Source: Pleodorina starrii
Lineage: Eukaryota > Chlorophyta > Chlorophyceae > Chlamydomonadales > Volvocaceae
NCBI GenBank assembly: GCA_030267565.1
Contig: BRXU01000008.1
Coordinates: forward strand, 2,542,001 to 2,606,000
Reading direction: 5' to 3'
DNA length: 64,000 nt
Shown here: piece after piece, positions 23,601-35,984 of the stretch
How positions within the stretch are numbered: the stretch's first letter is position 1
How the letters are laid out: each line of letters opens with the position of its first letter
The notes under the pieces: model-generated
Seen by the model: only the letters and a program-made list of their open reading frames with translations
The model's database searches: none
What the model was told of the DNA's origin: nothing
Made by a program: the position numbers and the translations under genes

Positions 23601-24313
23601 TCAACCCAAAGCTTACTGTGGTTTTCTGGCCCAGCACGCCGCTGCAGCCACTTGTCTCGCTGAACTCCAGCAGCCCCTTCCAGCCGACGGGCGCGGGGCT
23701 TTCTGGCACGCCAGAGTAGACAGCGCTGATGAGTTCTGAAGCGCCGACGGGTTTCTGCGCCTGCACGCTTGACGCAAAACCGCTGCCCCGGGGCCCGTGC
23801 GAGGGCCCGAGGCTGCGCTGCAGCAGCAGGCCCGACTGAACGCCCGTCGGCCTCTCCGAGGATGGCGGTGGCACAGACGACAGTTTGGGCAGCTGCTGCG
23901 ACGGCGTCAGGAATGAGCTCCCATTGCTGATCGCAGACGCAACCACAGGCGCGGGCGTCGAGGGCGGAGGGGGCTGCACGGGCAGCTCAAACCCGCCCTG
24001 GACGCGAAAGCCCACAGTGGTCGGGAAAGCCCGTGGATGCTCGATTGCGACGTTCGACTGCGGTAAGAGAGCACGGGAATCGGGATTCAGCCAAGCGCGG
24101 GAAGGGACCACGGGAATCAGGGTTCAGCCAAGTGAATACTTCCTGTCAGGGCTGAGGGCTGAACGATCATGAAATCAGTTTTGACGAAAAAAGACGTGTG
24201 TTAATATAAATCATGAACTAACAGGCAAGGCAACATGAGAAGATCATACATTTCTAAACAGCAAGGAGTAGATAAGCCGCTACAGAACTAGGGCGACTGG
24301 CCAAACTTACCAT
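20629..24313 (-). CDS. Phosphatidylinositol 4-kinase gamma (type II-like, plant/algal)
   Basis: Phosphorylates phosphatidylinositol at the 4 position, and plant relatives are also discussed as protein kinases. Exons: 24313-24311 (the ATG alone), 24057-23617, 23315-22368, 22036-21824, 21592-21403, 21224-20629, 796 residues, all junctions in phase. The kinase core begins GTYFFAND (about 200). It has the ATP-binding lysine in AAILKPCDEEPLAPNNPKG (Lys216), NTDRHAGN (Asp386, Asn391) and IDHGFCLPE (about 424), the DHG variant typical of this family, followed by EAPYFEWLHWP. An insert rich in Ala/Thr/Ser (about 285-345) lies between the lobes. Exon 4 gives the helical LRPECLRVLEVCTTLL and SELERMCAFA segments. 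The C-terminus has MTEEHWGQFMEVV. Unlike many plant members I see no N-terminal ubiquitin-like domain: residues 2-148 are Pro/Ser-rich. The start rests on ATG followed directly by the donor GTAAGT. Confidence 0.88.
23297..23516. repeat. 110-bp direct duplication spanning a splice acceptor
   Basis: Copies 23297-23406 and 23407-23516 are almost identical. On the minus strand each contains the 3' end of intron 2, the acceptor GTGCAG and the first codons of exon 3 of the PI4K gene. Confidence 0.95.
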
Positions 24314-26720
24314 TCCTGGTGGCGTGTCGAAAAGCCGGCTGACGACGAGCAAGCGGCAAGCCCAGACCTACGAGACGACGAGAGAAAGGGGAAGACAACA
24401 GGTGAGCGCATTACCAAGCTTCAACGTAGCATGTCGCGTCCTCAGACTTGCAACCCAACACCTTTGCTCGCACAAGCGCCTCGCAATTAACGCCAGTTTC
24501 TCAGGAACTGATGGTAAAGCACGTCTAGTCTGGTGCGGTTCAGTCAGACGCAGAGTGAGGGGAAGCAACGTAAAGTTCTAGGGCAAGAAACGCATCGGGG
24601 GCACATAGCCGCTCCCCTCTCATGCAGCGCCTACGCGCCATGCAAAAGCTGAGAGCAATGAAGATGCAAGGACGCTTGGCAGGAATGCTGAACCGAATCG
24701 GAGGCCTGCTAAAAAGTGAAGGCCTACGTGTGCACAGGCAAGTGAGCACAGCTTCGCTGGGGGGTCGCAACTGCTCACCGCGAGTAGCTGCGACGCGAGG
24801 CGTCCACTTCAAAAGAGCAGGCGGTACTCGATGTCATGCAGACATCCACGCGTGCGGGTCCGGGAAGGAAGTTGGGGACAGGGACGTTGACAAGGAGGTA
24901 ACCCCAGAGGGGGGGAGCTGAGTAACGTATGAATATTAGAATTGTAGCATTTTACTCAGTGTTTAAGACCTCTTCAGCATGGGCCTGTGCCCTCTTTAAA
25001 GGCAAGGAAAGGTACGGTACATGTCGTGCAAATGTTTGCTCCGAAGAAGTTCTCTGCATGGTTCCGCATATCCGGCAATCTGCATCGTTGTCTGATGCTA
25101 TAACGTTACATCCGGTCACGCAATGGAACCGCTTCTGTCAGCTCCCACCCCCCAACGGCCGTTTGCTGTGGAAGCGTCTCGACCCTCCCCAAGGCCCCAG
25201 AAGTACTGCAATATGACGCACCGCAGCGGCATGCCTTTCCCCTGACATCACTTGCATTCCGTATTCATCGATGCATGCCGTGCGAGGCGCCTTCCCGTCC
25301 GAGCGTGCTGACTTGCTGAGGGCATTGTAGAGCTACACTCTGGGACTCTTTCCCCCTTATGTGCGCTTCTGCCAGATCCATGTTGTATAATGTCAATGTG
25401 ACCAAATTGCGCAGAAAGTAGCTTACTCAAGGGTTGCCATATACGGTATGCCCAGGCTCTTCCTCGTGGTTTTCGCGTTCCGGCTCGGGGGTAAACAGGA
25501 GTTTTCGGCATGCAACCATGCCCCTATGCCCCGCCATGACAGTCACAACAACACGCCTGATCTGGGTCGTCTAATGGGCTCGGCTTTGCCTTTTATACGC
25601 CCGCAGCGCGCCGCTGTCCTAGCGTTAACAGTGTGTTCACCTGTCCCAACATCTCCCGCCCGAACTGACCGAGAGGAGCACAATGCATTGAAAAAACGGC
25701 TCAAAACGGGTAAATCGAACCACAGGCTATGCGCGCAATCGTATGATGTCAGGCGCCGCACGCATTCCTACCTCCCAGCACCTTTTATGGGTGTTGATAA
25801 CCAACCGTCCGACCCAAACCCAAACCACAGCTTCACGGTTTACAGCGTCTTGCGGCGGGCAGAGCGACTCTTCACTCTGACATCAAAACACCCCCCCAGC
25901 GGGGATGGTCATAAGCGGCACCATGCTCAGTATCGCTTCAACCGGGGCGTTTTAAAACCCCCTTACTAATGCCGTACTACTGCCACCACGCCGAGATCGG
26001 GCCCATCGTTGCGGGGCTCTCCACGTGCCAATAGGCCAGTGGGTTGCAACCAAGTGGCACTGAGCCACGTTGAGGCCGTGCCAAGTAAACCAACGGACCC
26101 CCCACGCCCATCGGTCCTACGCTGCCGTGCACTCGGGCTATGCCCACAGACGCCCGAGCTACGCCCCCAGTCCATACACGCTCTGCCGCCCGCCCCTGCC
26201 AACAACGTAAGGCCCTGTAGATGCGCCGCTGTGGCGAAAATCACGCTCGAGCATCCCGCCAGCCCGTGAATTGACTGCAGGGACGCACACATCCCATCCC
26301 CTCGTGATATCGCATGAAAAGGGGCCGCGGAATGGAATGGAATGGAACGCACCAAACCCTACTTGCGGATCGCGGGCGGGCCCGCTCACTCCCCGCGCAC
26401 TTCAAGCCCCCCACCTTACCTTTTCCCCACCTTCCACCATCACAAAAGGCATCTCCCATCAAACCCTTCCGTAGCTTAATTTCCCCAAACCCAGCTCAAT
26501 GCCTGAACCGATGCCTCGGCAACCGATGCCTCACACTACACCTCTTGGCCAGGCAACCCGAGACTCGAGAGCTTGTCGCTACGGAGACGGCGATGGGATC
26601 CCTATCCCACACGTAGGTGGCTGGCCGCCTCCTACTCTCCGCCAGCCCGGCCCCGCCCGGCCCGGCCCGGTCCGCGGAGGGCCCCTCCATCAGTACCCCC
26701 ATCCGGATGGCTCCCTCCCA
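24314..26720. other. Intergenic interval
   Basis: Contains the presumed 5' UTR and promoter of PI4K gamma (from 24314) and the 3' UTR of the SirB1-like gene (below 26721). Short open frames are present on both strands, but none joins to a neighbour or shows a domain. A possible minus-strand TGTAA lies near 25836. Confidence 0.5.
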
Positions 26721-28359
26721 CTACTGGCCGCTCATGACCTGCCACTCCGGGGATCGGTGGTCCAGGGCGAGGATCTGCAAGCGGGAGGAGGGGGATGGAG
26801 GCGGGGAGGGGGAGGGGAGGGGGAGGCGCACAGGCGCCGCCGCAAGCTTTTGGAAAAACCGCGCGAGCCACAACCCACATTGGTTTCGGCGCGGCAGGAC
26901 AGCTAGGCACGTCGACCGGTCGTGTCAGCAGGAGGGAAACCCCTGGGCCCCGGACCCTGGGCCCCGCTTACATGCGTGCTCGCTCTCTGGTTCCCTCAGG
27001 CGCTGGCTCACTCGATCCCTCGCTCCCTCACTCCGCTCCCTCGCTCCCTCACTCCGCTCCCTCGCTCCGCTCCCTCGCTCCCTCACTCCGCTCCCTCGCT
27101 CCCTAACCACCCGTTCCCTCCATCGCTCCCTCACTCCGCTCCCTCGCTCCCTAACCACCCGTTCCCTCCATCGCTCCCTCACTCCGCTTCCTCGCTCCCT
27201 CACCAACCGTTCCCTCCATCGCTCCCTCACTCCGCTCCCTCGCTCCCTCACCACCCGTTCCCTCCATCGCTCCCTCACTCCGCTCCCTCGCTCCCTCACC
27301 ACCCGTTCCCTCCATCGCTCCCTCACTCCGCTCCCTCGCTCCCTCACTCCGCTCCCTCGCTCCCTCACTCCGCTCCCTCGCTCCCTCACTCCGCTCCCTC
27401 GCTCCCTCACCAGTCCCCACCCGTTGTCTGCCTGTCTGCCTTGCTTGCTCACCTGCACCAGCCAGTGAGCCACCAAGTCGCTCTCCCCGCGGCGGCCGTG
27501 GGCGGTCACCATCACGCGGCCCAGCTCACACCACAGCTCCAACGGACTGGCAGGGAGGAGCTGCGGCAGCGGGGCGGACTGCGGAGGGCGGCGGAGGGAG
27601 AGACAGTGCGGGAGGACCGCCGACTGACTGACTGACTGACTGACTGACCGACTGACTGACTGACTGACTGACTGACTGACTGACTGACTGACTGACTGAC
27701 TGACTGACTGACTGACTGACTGACTGACTGACTGACTGACTGACTGACTGACTGACTGACTGACTGACTGACTGACTGACTGACTGACTGGCTGGCGGAA
27801 TGGATGGATGATACGTGTCGTGGAAGGCGGGGGAGTCAGGGCGCGCGTGGAGCCGGAAGGGGATCGGGAGCAGGCGACTTCGGGCTGAAAGGGAAAGGGC
27901 CTGCGGCCCTCCCTGGGCCAACAAAGCCATCGATTAGCACTGCGGCCGCCTCGGCTGTTGGGCTACAGGCAGCATCCTCCCTCGCTCGCTCGCGCCTCCC
28001 ACAGGAACGCGCCGGGCTCCGAAACCCCGGTTTCGTGCTCTCCCCTCCTTCCCATTTCCGTACCCAGTGCAAGCGCTCAACGACCCCCACCCGGTCCTCA
28101 GCTCCGGGTCTCGAGTTCTGTATGCATCCCGCCCTCCCCCTTTCAATCACGCCCAACATCACCCGCAACAAAGCATCTGCACTCCCCTCCACAAACACCC
28201 CTGCGCCCCCACCCCCCTCACCGGGGCCACCTCACCGGCAGGTCGGCGTATCTCCTCCGCGCCTCCGCCGCATCCAGCACCCGACCCCGGCGGTCAACGT
28301 CCACAAACAGCACACCATCCCCGTGTGCTCCGCCGCCGCCCCCGACCGACCCATGGGTC

Positions 28360-28391
<32 letters not shown>

Positions 28392-31300
28392 GCCACCGCC
28401 AGCACCCGGGCTTCCTGCTGCCGTCACCGGCGCTGCTGCTACACCAACGCTTGTAACAGCCTCGATCCCGCCCGAACCCATGCCTTCCGTCGTAGGCTTC
28501 GGGGATGGCGCCGACGGCGCTAACGGCGCCGCCGACGACGGCGGCTGCGATTGTGGCGCCACCGCCGCGACCAGCCAGGCGTCTAGCGGCGGCGCGAGCG
28601 CCACGGAGCGTCCCGCCTGCCTGGCTGCGACCTCGGGAGGCAGGATGTGTAGTGTGGCGGGGCCTGCGCGCAATGTGGAGTACATATACGGTGAGGAACG
28701 AAGGGGGAAGAGGGTAAGAAAAACAGCAGCCCAATCAGGGAAGGGTGTAAAAGGGAGGAGGGTAAAAAACAGCAGCCCAATCAGGGAAGGGTGTAGAAAA
28801 CAGCGCAAAGAAGAGGTCTGACTGGCTGGCCTGGCTGGCATGCGGAGACAAAAAAGCATTCAATATTGAGGGGTTGAGCGCAAGCGACCCGGCGCGCAAG
28901 GGCTTTTTTCCCAGGAAAGACGCCTCCGAGCCCGAGCCTGAGTCTGAGTCCCCGCAGCGCATCCGGCCCCGTCCTGCAACCCCCCGCACCCACCCTCCGA
29001 CACGCCGGGCCCAAAGCCCGCCGCCGCCTTCACAGGCGCCGCCGGCACGCCCAGCCGCCGGGCCACGCTGCAGTACAGTACGGCAAGGCTGAGTGGGATG
29101 CCGCGCTGCCGGCGCAGCACCTGTTGGCGCATGGCGGCACATGGCGACACACAGGGACGTGACGTCAGCTTTCCTCGAGTTGGAGGAAAGCTCGCCGCTG
29201 TCCGCGCGGACTATTACGTGCCCTGGGTCGCCTCATCGAAAGGTAAGCCGCATGCAGAGCCACAACCGTGCACCTCAATGGCACCTCAATGGCACCTCAA
29301 TGGCACCTCAATGGCATCTCAATGACAGCGGCAAGGCAGCAGTCCACGTCCGGATGGCAGCTGGTGCGCGGCTCGCGTTCATATCTTCATGAGCTCTTGC
29401 AACGTCATGTGACGTCATGTGGCGTGATGTGGGTTGCTCACGTGGGTGGGTTGGGTTTCACAAGACGTGATGTGACGTGATATTGATGTGATGAAATGTG
29501 ATGAAATGTGATGGAATGTGATGCGATGTGGGTCGTTTGCAGGTTTCCTTGGCTGCGCAGCCCAGACCAGGGCCCAGTCCCGGGCCCCCCACCCACCTGC
29601 GGCAGCAGCGCGGGAGCCAGTCCGTCGTACACCCACTCCACCGGCTCGTGCTTGAACCTGCGCTGATGGAACAGCTCCTGCACGTGCATATGGGATATGG
29701 CGCGTGCGGGTTACCGGGGGACGGCGGGGGGCGGGGGGCGGGGGAAAGAGGGTAAAAACCGCAGCGAAGGGACGGAGACGGCGTTAGCGGCAGGATAGAG
29801 GTTGCGACTGGGCGGGGACAGGGCCGCGGCGATTGAGGCTACGGGTCACGTGTGGCAGAGGGGAGTCAGAGGGGAGGCAGAGGGGAGGTAAAATACGACA
29901 TACACACCACACAACAGACAGCTGTGCGGCGGCAGGACACGAGGGCAGAGTATGATCCCACTGGGCCGTGATGGCTGTGATATACAAACTTGGAACGGTG
30001 CGGCTACCCGCTCCTGTTCCCGCTCTTCCTCCTCCTTGTTTCATGTGTAGCGCTTCCCGGTCTTCCCCGAACGCCCGACGTCTCTCTCGACGTCTGGCCG
30101 CACCTCACCTCACTGATCGCCTCCAGCTGTTGCCGCAACAAACCCGCGCTCCCGCTCCCAGCCACACTGCTCCCGCTCCGATCACCCACGCCATCGCCAT
30201 CATCACCGCCGCGGCCGCGGCCGGCGACGGTGCCGCCGCGGTAGGAGAACAGTCCGGGGTGCGCGGCCGCTACCGCCGCCGCCAGCTCGTCCAACTGCCG
30301 CCGCGTCGCCGCCACGCTTGGGACGAGCAGCGGCGCGGGCAGCAGGTCGTTGTCGTCATCGTACGACCCGCCGTACACCGAGCCGCCGCCGCCGCCGTCT
30401 GCCGATACGTTGTCGGGGGCCACGGCCTGTGCAGCGGGGAGAGAGAGAGAGTTGGTTGGTTGGTTGGTTGGTTGGTCAGCAGGGTCGCAAGCCGCCGCCT
30501 TGCCGTAAGTCCTGTCCACATTACGCACAGGCAGGGTTTGCAGGCCGTACTGCCATGCACGGTGAAACGTTACTGGTGTGGGACCCAAGTTGTGTGACAC
30601 CCCCACGCGCTCTCGCGCCGCGCCGCGCGTTGACGGGCTTACCAGACATCTCGGCTCAGCATTCCACGTCGCCCCCACAGCGGACCCTGTGACGCTGTGA
30701 GCCGGCCGACCCCTCCGGCCCGTGTTGGCTAACCCGGCAGAATGTGTGGGTCGCCTGGGTAACCCTCCCTGGACTCAAACCGCGTCAATCGCGCGCCCAC
30801 ACACTCGCAAGAGAAGCTGCCTGCAGCCATGCACGGCCTGCTTGATTGGATTGCAACCCAAACCTAAACTTGTGCGACCCAAACCGGATCGCACCCATAC
30901 CGGCGCGCAAAAAGTGAGATTCGCGCGGGTCGCACCTGGGTCCCAGCTCCGGCTGGCACCGCCTCCGGCTCCGCGTCTGCTGGTTCCGCTTCCGCGTCAA
31001 ATTCCTCCAGGGACAGGTGGTTGGCGTCGTACAACCGCTCAACCAACAGCGCCCCCTCCTCCAGCGCCGCCGCCAGCTGACGCAGCCGCGCCGGCATCTC
31101 GCCTGCCCCCTCGCTACCGCCGCCGCCCCCCCCGGCGGCGCTGCCGCTGCTTATCCCGCTGGTGCTGCGCCCGTCCTCCGTACATTTGTCGTGCACCGCG
31201 CCTCCGTGGGGGGATCTGGTGCCGAGCTGGAGCCTGCGCGCCCACGACTCGCCGAGCTGGAACCAGTGGCGTAACGCCTGCGCGGCAGCGTCACATCATG

Positions 31301-31847
31301 GCTCCGCTGTGAGCAACGGCAGCTGGGAGAACGGAGAAGCAGAAGTCTCCACGTACCCAAAGGAGCGTCCCGGGCTGGACCCAACGGCAGCTGGACCCAA
31401 CGCAGCGTCCCGGGCTCGGCGTTAGTACTGCTTGTGCACATCAGCACACAGGCCGCACCCCGCGGTCCCAGCTTCATGGCTGTCCGGAACACACTCACCC
31501 TGACAACCGGCGTCGCCAACCAACTTCCAACCGCAACCCCCTTACAGCGGGTCCCCGGCAGCAGGCCTTGCTGGCCTTACCTCTCGTGTCTCCTCCTCTG
31601 TACTCCGCAAAACCTGGAGCTGCTGCTGCGCCTGGCGGAGGGCGCGAAAGCCGTCGCTTCCATGTTGCGCGGCTTCCGCGGCATCCGTCACCGGAGCGCC
31701 CCGGAAGGCGATCGCAAGCATTGTACGCGGATCAAGCGTTGGTGGTGCATGGAAGCCAACGATGCCGACCAAGGGGATCTGGGCCTTGAGGTAGTCCCGC
31801 CGCACGCGGTGAAGCAAGCGATATAACTTGACAGCAACTTGAGGCAT
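26721..31847 (-). CDS. LYR-motif protein fused to a SirB1/transglutaminase-like domain
   Basis: Eight exons: 31847-31581, 31277-30936, 30426-30109, 29677-29597, 29120-28994, 28663-28236, 27578-27453 (start could be 27560), 26774-26721; about 580 residues. Residues 1-89 look like a Complex1-LYR domain: KLYRLLHRVRRDYL near the start, a conserved-type F-R in AIAFRGAPVTD, and GFRALRQAQQQLQVL at the end. From about residue 170 the protein follows the SirB1/Transglut_core2 family (also in F-box protein 21): EEGALLVERLYDANHLSLEE, RRQLDELAAAVAAAH, LRRQRGIPLSLAVLYCSVA, then GVLFVDVDRRGRVL. The final two exons match its helical TPR-like tail (PASPLELWCELGRV, WLVQILALDHRSPEW). A Gly/Ala-rich insert interrupts exon 6. 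The family usually has YYDPRNS before the RRxGIP motif, and here that stretch is replaced by WVYDGLAPALL. Function unknown. LYR proteins act in mitochondria, but that location is only an inference. Confidence 0.75.
27000..27415. repeat. TCGCTCCCTCACTCCGCTCCC minisatellite in last intron of the SirB1-like gene
   Basis: Long array of 21-bp units, some expanded with AACCACCCGTTCCCTCCA. It lies in the intron between exons 7 and 8. Confidence 0.9.
27621..27790. repeat. (TGAC)n microsatellite, about 42 units
   Basis: Almost uninterrupted tetranucleotide array with one TGACCGAC break near 27646, inside intron 6 of the SirB1-like gene. Confidence 0.95.
28713..28808. repeat. 48-bp tandem duplication
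   Basis: Two copies start at 28713 and 28761 with GGTAA and share CAGCAGCCCAATCAGGGAAG. They lie in intron 5 of the SirB1-like gene. Confidence 0.85.
29271..29325. repeat. 12-bp CACCTCAATGG tandem repeat
   Basis: Four to five units of CACCTCAATGGC in intron 4 of the SirB1-like gene. A GTGATG-rich stretch follows at 29415-29530. Confidence 0.85.
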
Positions 31848-33553
31848 TGGACCGCACCAAGAAATATTTTGGCTAGCTACTTGGTTTGCAAATGCCTATG
31901 TTATGACTGCCTAGACAGCTACTTGTGATACGTGGAATGGCTACATCGCAGTACAGCAGAACGACAAACCGATGGTGATCACTTGCGCAAAGGTTGCCCT
32001 TCTCCGAGACGCTGTGATGTGCGAATCATTTGTGATCGAGTGCCTGAAAGCATAAAAACTTAGGATTGGAAGAACCATTGTTGTTGGGGTCTGAACAATC
32101 ATCACGACACCTCTCGCCTAGGACGGAAACGATCAATGTCTTACATGCAACGTTTGTGCCAGGTAGGCGTCCATATGTGGGTGTGCACGATGGCTGTTTC
32201 CTCCGGACACAAACACGCCGTATGACTGTGCCCCGACAACGCAGGGGTCGTCCCTTCGCCATGCGGCGGCAGCCTGGCGAGCTGGTAAGACGTGCGCCTC
32301 GGAGATCAATGCTGTTTTGGGTGTCCATATGCGTAATTTGGGGTAAGTTTGCGAAACCGATAGCCTTTCGCGTAAACCCTTACGACTCGCAGGCGCGACT
32401 CAGCTCCAAGCCGCTCGCGTAGTGATGGCAGCATCACAGCGTATTGGCGCTGTGCCAGCGCACATGGCGGCGCCGAAGCCGGTCCCAAGCTTTTCGACCA
32501 GCCCGTCCATCCCCACGTCCTTCGCGGCGTCGGGCGTCCAGCAGCCGACCGGTGTCGCCGCAGCAGGTGAATCCACTTTTGTTCTATGGGAATCACATCG
32601 ATGGCGAGCAGTCGCCGTCCAGGCGAAACACGAGTTGCCCATACCGGTAGTGCTCCGCCACACCCATTAGTCTGCCCACATCTCCAGCCTATCCGATGAC
32701 ATTATCACAGGCAGTAACGGGATGCCTTTTAAGGCTACCATATTGTACTGGGAATCTTTATTAAGTGCGCATGACTTCTATCACACGTGCGGGGGCTCCC
32801 GTCCAGGGTAGTCTACCCCCTGTTGAACAACCAGTGGGCGCTGGGCGGTCCCACCCCGCCGCCCCGCTGCCCCCAGCACCCCAAGTGCCCCGCTTCCTGC
32901 CACCGGCTGCTACCTTGCCTTCCGAGAGTCCTTATGTTGTCACGCTGAGAGTCCGTATGTTGTCGCGCTGATTTTGTCGACCTGCCTTCGCTTTAACCCC
33001 CACATCATGTCCCAGGGACGTCATCCGGCGCCGTGGAGGGGAGCGATTCGGGCGAAGCGGGCAACAGCATGAGTGGGGCCTCCCACACAGGAAGCTTAAG
33101 TGATGGCAAGACATTGAGAAAACGTAAACGATTTTAGCGCTGGTCCACCCGCTTCGTGTGCGTTGGATGACGTCAGACTTGATAAGATGCTGCCCTTTGG
33201 CTCACCGGTTACTGCCTTGCGATGTGGCGGCTCTTCAGTGCTCGTAATGCCCTGCTGCTGTTGAGCCATGGAGGAGTTTGGGGATGGCCAAGGCGGGCGG
33301 GTCAAGACTGCTCGGGGGGAGTGCCGTAGGCCGTAGGGGTTTTGGGGCCTCATGAGGTTGCGGCGCGAGAGCGACTGCGGCGACCCCCTGCAGGGGAATG
33401 CACGACGGCGCGCCGTCGTGGGGTGGACGGATATAGCTCATTTTGACCGCCACGCCCGCACCCCGTGTGTGCGCTGCGCTCTGAATGCTTGGCGGGGCGG
33501 GTGTGGGGCGGGTGTGGGGCGGGGCGAAGTGGGGGCAGGGGTACCTTAAGTCC
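31848..33553. other. Intergenic interval without supported gene
   Basis: Holds the presumed promoter of the SirB1-like gene. Minus-strand frames between 32400 and 32663 have coding-like composition (for example KDVGMDGLVEKLGTGFGAAM), but I found no splice partners. They could be an exon of an unassigned gene. Confidence 0.4.
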
Positions 33554-34404
33554 TCAGATTGACAGACGACGATGGCGGGTATCGTCTGTGGCAGGCTGGC
33601 AGCAGCAGCAATACCCGTTGTTACTGCGGCCGCCCATGATCACAACTGACCCGAACTCGTCTCCCGTGAGGCGATCCGAGTCGTGGGGCGCTTTGCCCTG
33701 CCGCGTGACGTTTCGGCGCGAGACCCGCCGTAACCCTGAAACACTCTCTGTCATGTATCGTACCGTACATGAGGTGTGTGCCTCTGCCTGCGCGCGCGAG
33801 TTCTGCCGTCCATGCATGGAGACGCGCTCGCTTGCTGACGCTCGCCACGGTAGCTGCCGCCAGTGAACGCTTCGCGACGGTTGCCAAACTACGGCTTGGA
33901 AAATGCGCGCGGCACACGGGGGGCCAACCGCGTGCACATCCTCACGGCCCGGGAGCACCATGCCCTCCAGCTTGCGCATCTCCCCACTCCAGGTGTCCGA
34001 GTCGTTCATGACGACACCCCCGTCGTGCACTTGAGGCGGAAGGCGGCGGCAGCGCACCAAGCAGCCATCACGCTCCGTCCTCCGCTGCAGAACACGCAAC
34101 CCATACACATGTACACACACCGACGCGTCGCCATACGGTAACCTTAGAGAGTGAAGTAAGCGGGCACGCCGCTGCACTCGTCTCTCCTCCTTCCAACATA
34201 CAGATACAACACCCGCATTTCAAACCCACCGGCACCCGCTGGCCGGCCGTATTCCCGCTCTGGCATGGCCATAAGCGGTGCGCGCACCGCCGTCGCTTCC
34301 ACCGCCCCGCCCGCATTCCAGCACCCTCCCTACATCCGGGGCCGCGCCTCACGCGTACCCCCCCCTCGAGATGACTCCCCTGCACCCTGCCCACTTGGCT
34401 CACT
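33554..34404 (-). CDS. Three putative exons of an unidentified gene (partial)
   Basis: I do not recognise the product. Exon candidates: one ending at 34404 (LIGAIRSACAGDGGGGDDVA, donor GTGAGC, phase 0, 5' boundary unknown), 34084-33938 (GCLVRCRRLPPQVHDGG, then MNDSDTWSGEMRKLEGMV), and 33697-33554 (HDSDRLTGDEFGSVVIMGG and a CCCC cluster, then TGA). All three join in phase 0. An alternative donor, GTGAGG at 33945, would shift the last exon into another frame ending at about 33621. Upstream exons must exist above 34404, but none is clear. Composition and strand agree with the neighbouring genes. Confidence 0.35.
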
Positions 34405-35984
34405 GCAGCAACATCGTCACCACCACCACCGTCTCCGGCACAGGCGCTGCGTATTGCCCCAATTAGGCGAGCCGAGTTCGCCCGTGGGGCCTCCGACCCC
34501 CGACGCTCCCCTAAAGCAACCACCCGAGGACACAAGCTCCGGGCCGACGTTGGCGGTGGAGGTGTGTTGTGGACACGGATGGATGGATAGGGTGTGCGTG
34601 CCGCCGCACAGGCCGGCAGAGCGTGTGAGGCGAGCCGGCAGACGAGAGTGAACCTGTCCGGCCTTCCACGCAGCGTACTGCATCACGCCATGCAGCACAC
34701 GGCTGCACACCACACACCAAAATATTCGCGGTTTCCCAAGCACAGCGCACGTAGCGCAAAGACAGGCGCAAGAACAGCCCTGCCCAACACAGCAGGAGAA
34801 GATTGGGCCCGGCCAACGCTCGGTGGCAACCGCCAACCGTCACAAACGCCTCAAAAGGGCGGAAATGCCAACCCCAAAAGGGCGGAACTGCCAACCCCCT
34901 AAGGAGAAGCAACGCAAATAAGGGACGCACGCACGCAGCGGCGCCAGACACGTGCAATAACATTAGGTGTTGCCCACATAGCCATATAAACGCGCACGCC
35001 TTGACCTTTCAGATGAACGCAAATAAGCAAAATTTGAATCTCGGGAGCTGCTGCCGGGTCATGCCAAATGCGGCGGAGCTGCGGCCGGTGTTTTCTTGGC
35101 GCCACCGGAGCGGCCAGCTACCGTACCCAGACGGCACACGAAAGCACGGGCATGCGGCAGCCCGTGCCGATTCGAGCGGGTTAGCAGCCTAGTCGGCCCC
35201 ACACCAGTCGGGGAGCGCCCGCGCGCAGGCCCGCGCCACCGCTAGCGCACGGGGGCAGGCACGCGCACTTCCGCACGCGCTGCGGAATACGATACGATAC
35301 ATCACCAGGCAGACGCGGGCGCACAAAACACACATGCAGCAAAGCTTTTTAAAGAAACACTCAAAAGAGACACAACGGAATCCAAAGGCTTTGGCTGACG
35401 TCACGACGACACAGGCACATATTGGCGCAGTACCTATTTCAGTTTTAGATTAGTGTTTTTTCCGTCGCGCAGGGGAGGCAGCTACGAACACGCGTTCAGC
35501 ACCGGCAGTAGCTCCGGAGCCCCGTATATACCCATCCACCCAACCTTCCACACACACGCACGCACGCACGCATACACACAACACGCACGCCCCGCCTGGC
35601 TGGCTGGCACCCCAATTTCCCCAGAGGATGCAAACCGCACCACAGATCGCACAATCGCGCGCACACAACACACACACGGCACTGCAAACACCCCGGGAAG
35701 GGGCAGACCCGATTGTTTCACAGCTTTCTGTAGCAGCTGCGGAGGGCGCCCAGTCCAGAGTCACGCGAGTTGGATTCAGGCGCTGGCGCCTCTTGCGCAA
35801 TCGCGCAATATATTATTCTCGATGCGACTTCGGCCGCATATCTTGCCGGTATCCCCTCCCTACCGGTATTCGGGTCGGGCAATCACCGAGTTGCCCGGCT
35901 GGGTTCGTCAACCATGAATTATACTACCGCCCAGAATGCACTGCCAGCACCTGGCCCGCTGGCTCTACTCCTATCAGAGGGTCT

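Noticed and set aside
26617..27635. Plus-strand frames of 237-283 codons rich in RSLTPLPRSL repeats
   Set aside because: Produced by the TCGCTCCCTCACTCCGCTCCC minisatellite, antisense to an intron of the SirB1-like gene.
27526..27930. Minus-strand frame of repeated SQSV
   Set aside because: Translation of the TGAC microsatellite.
32400..32663. Minus-strand frame as a gene
   Set aside because: Coding-like composition but no splice partners or domain. Mentioned only in the interval note.
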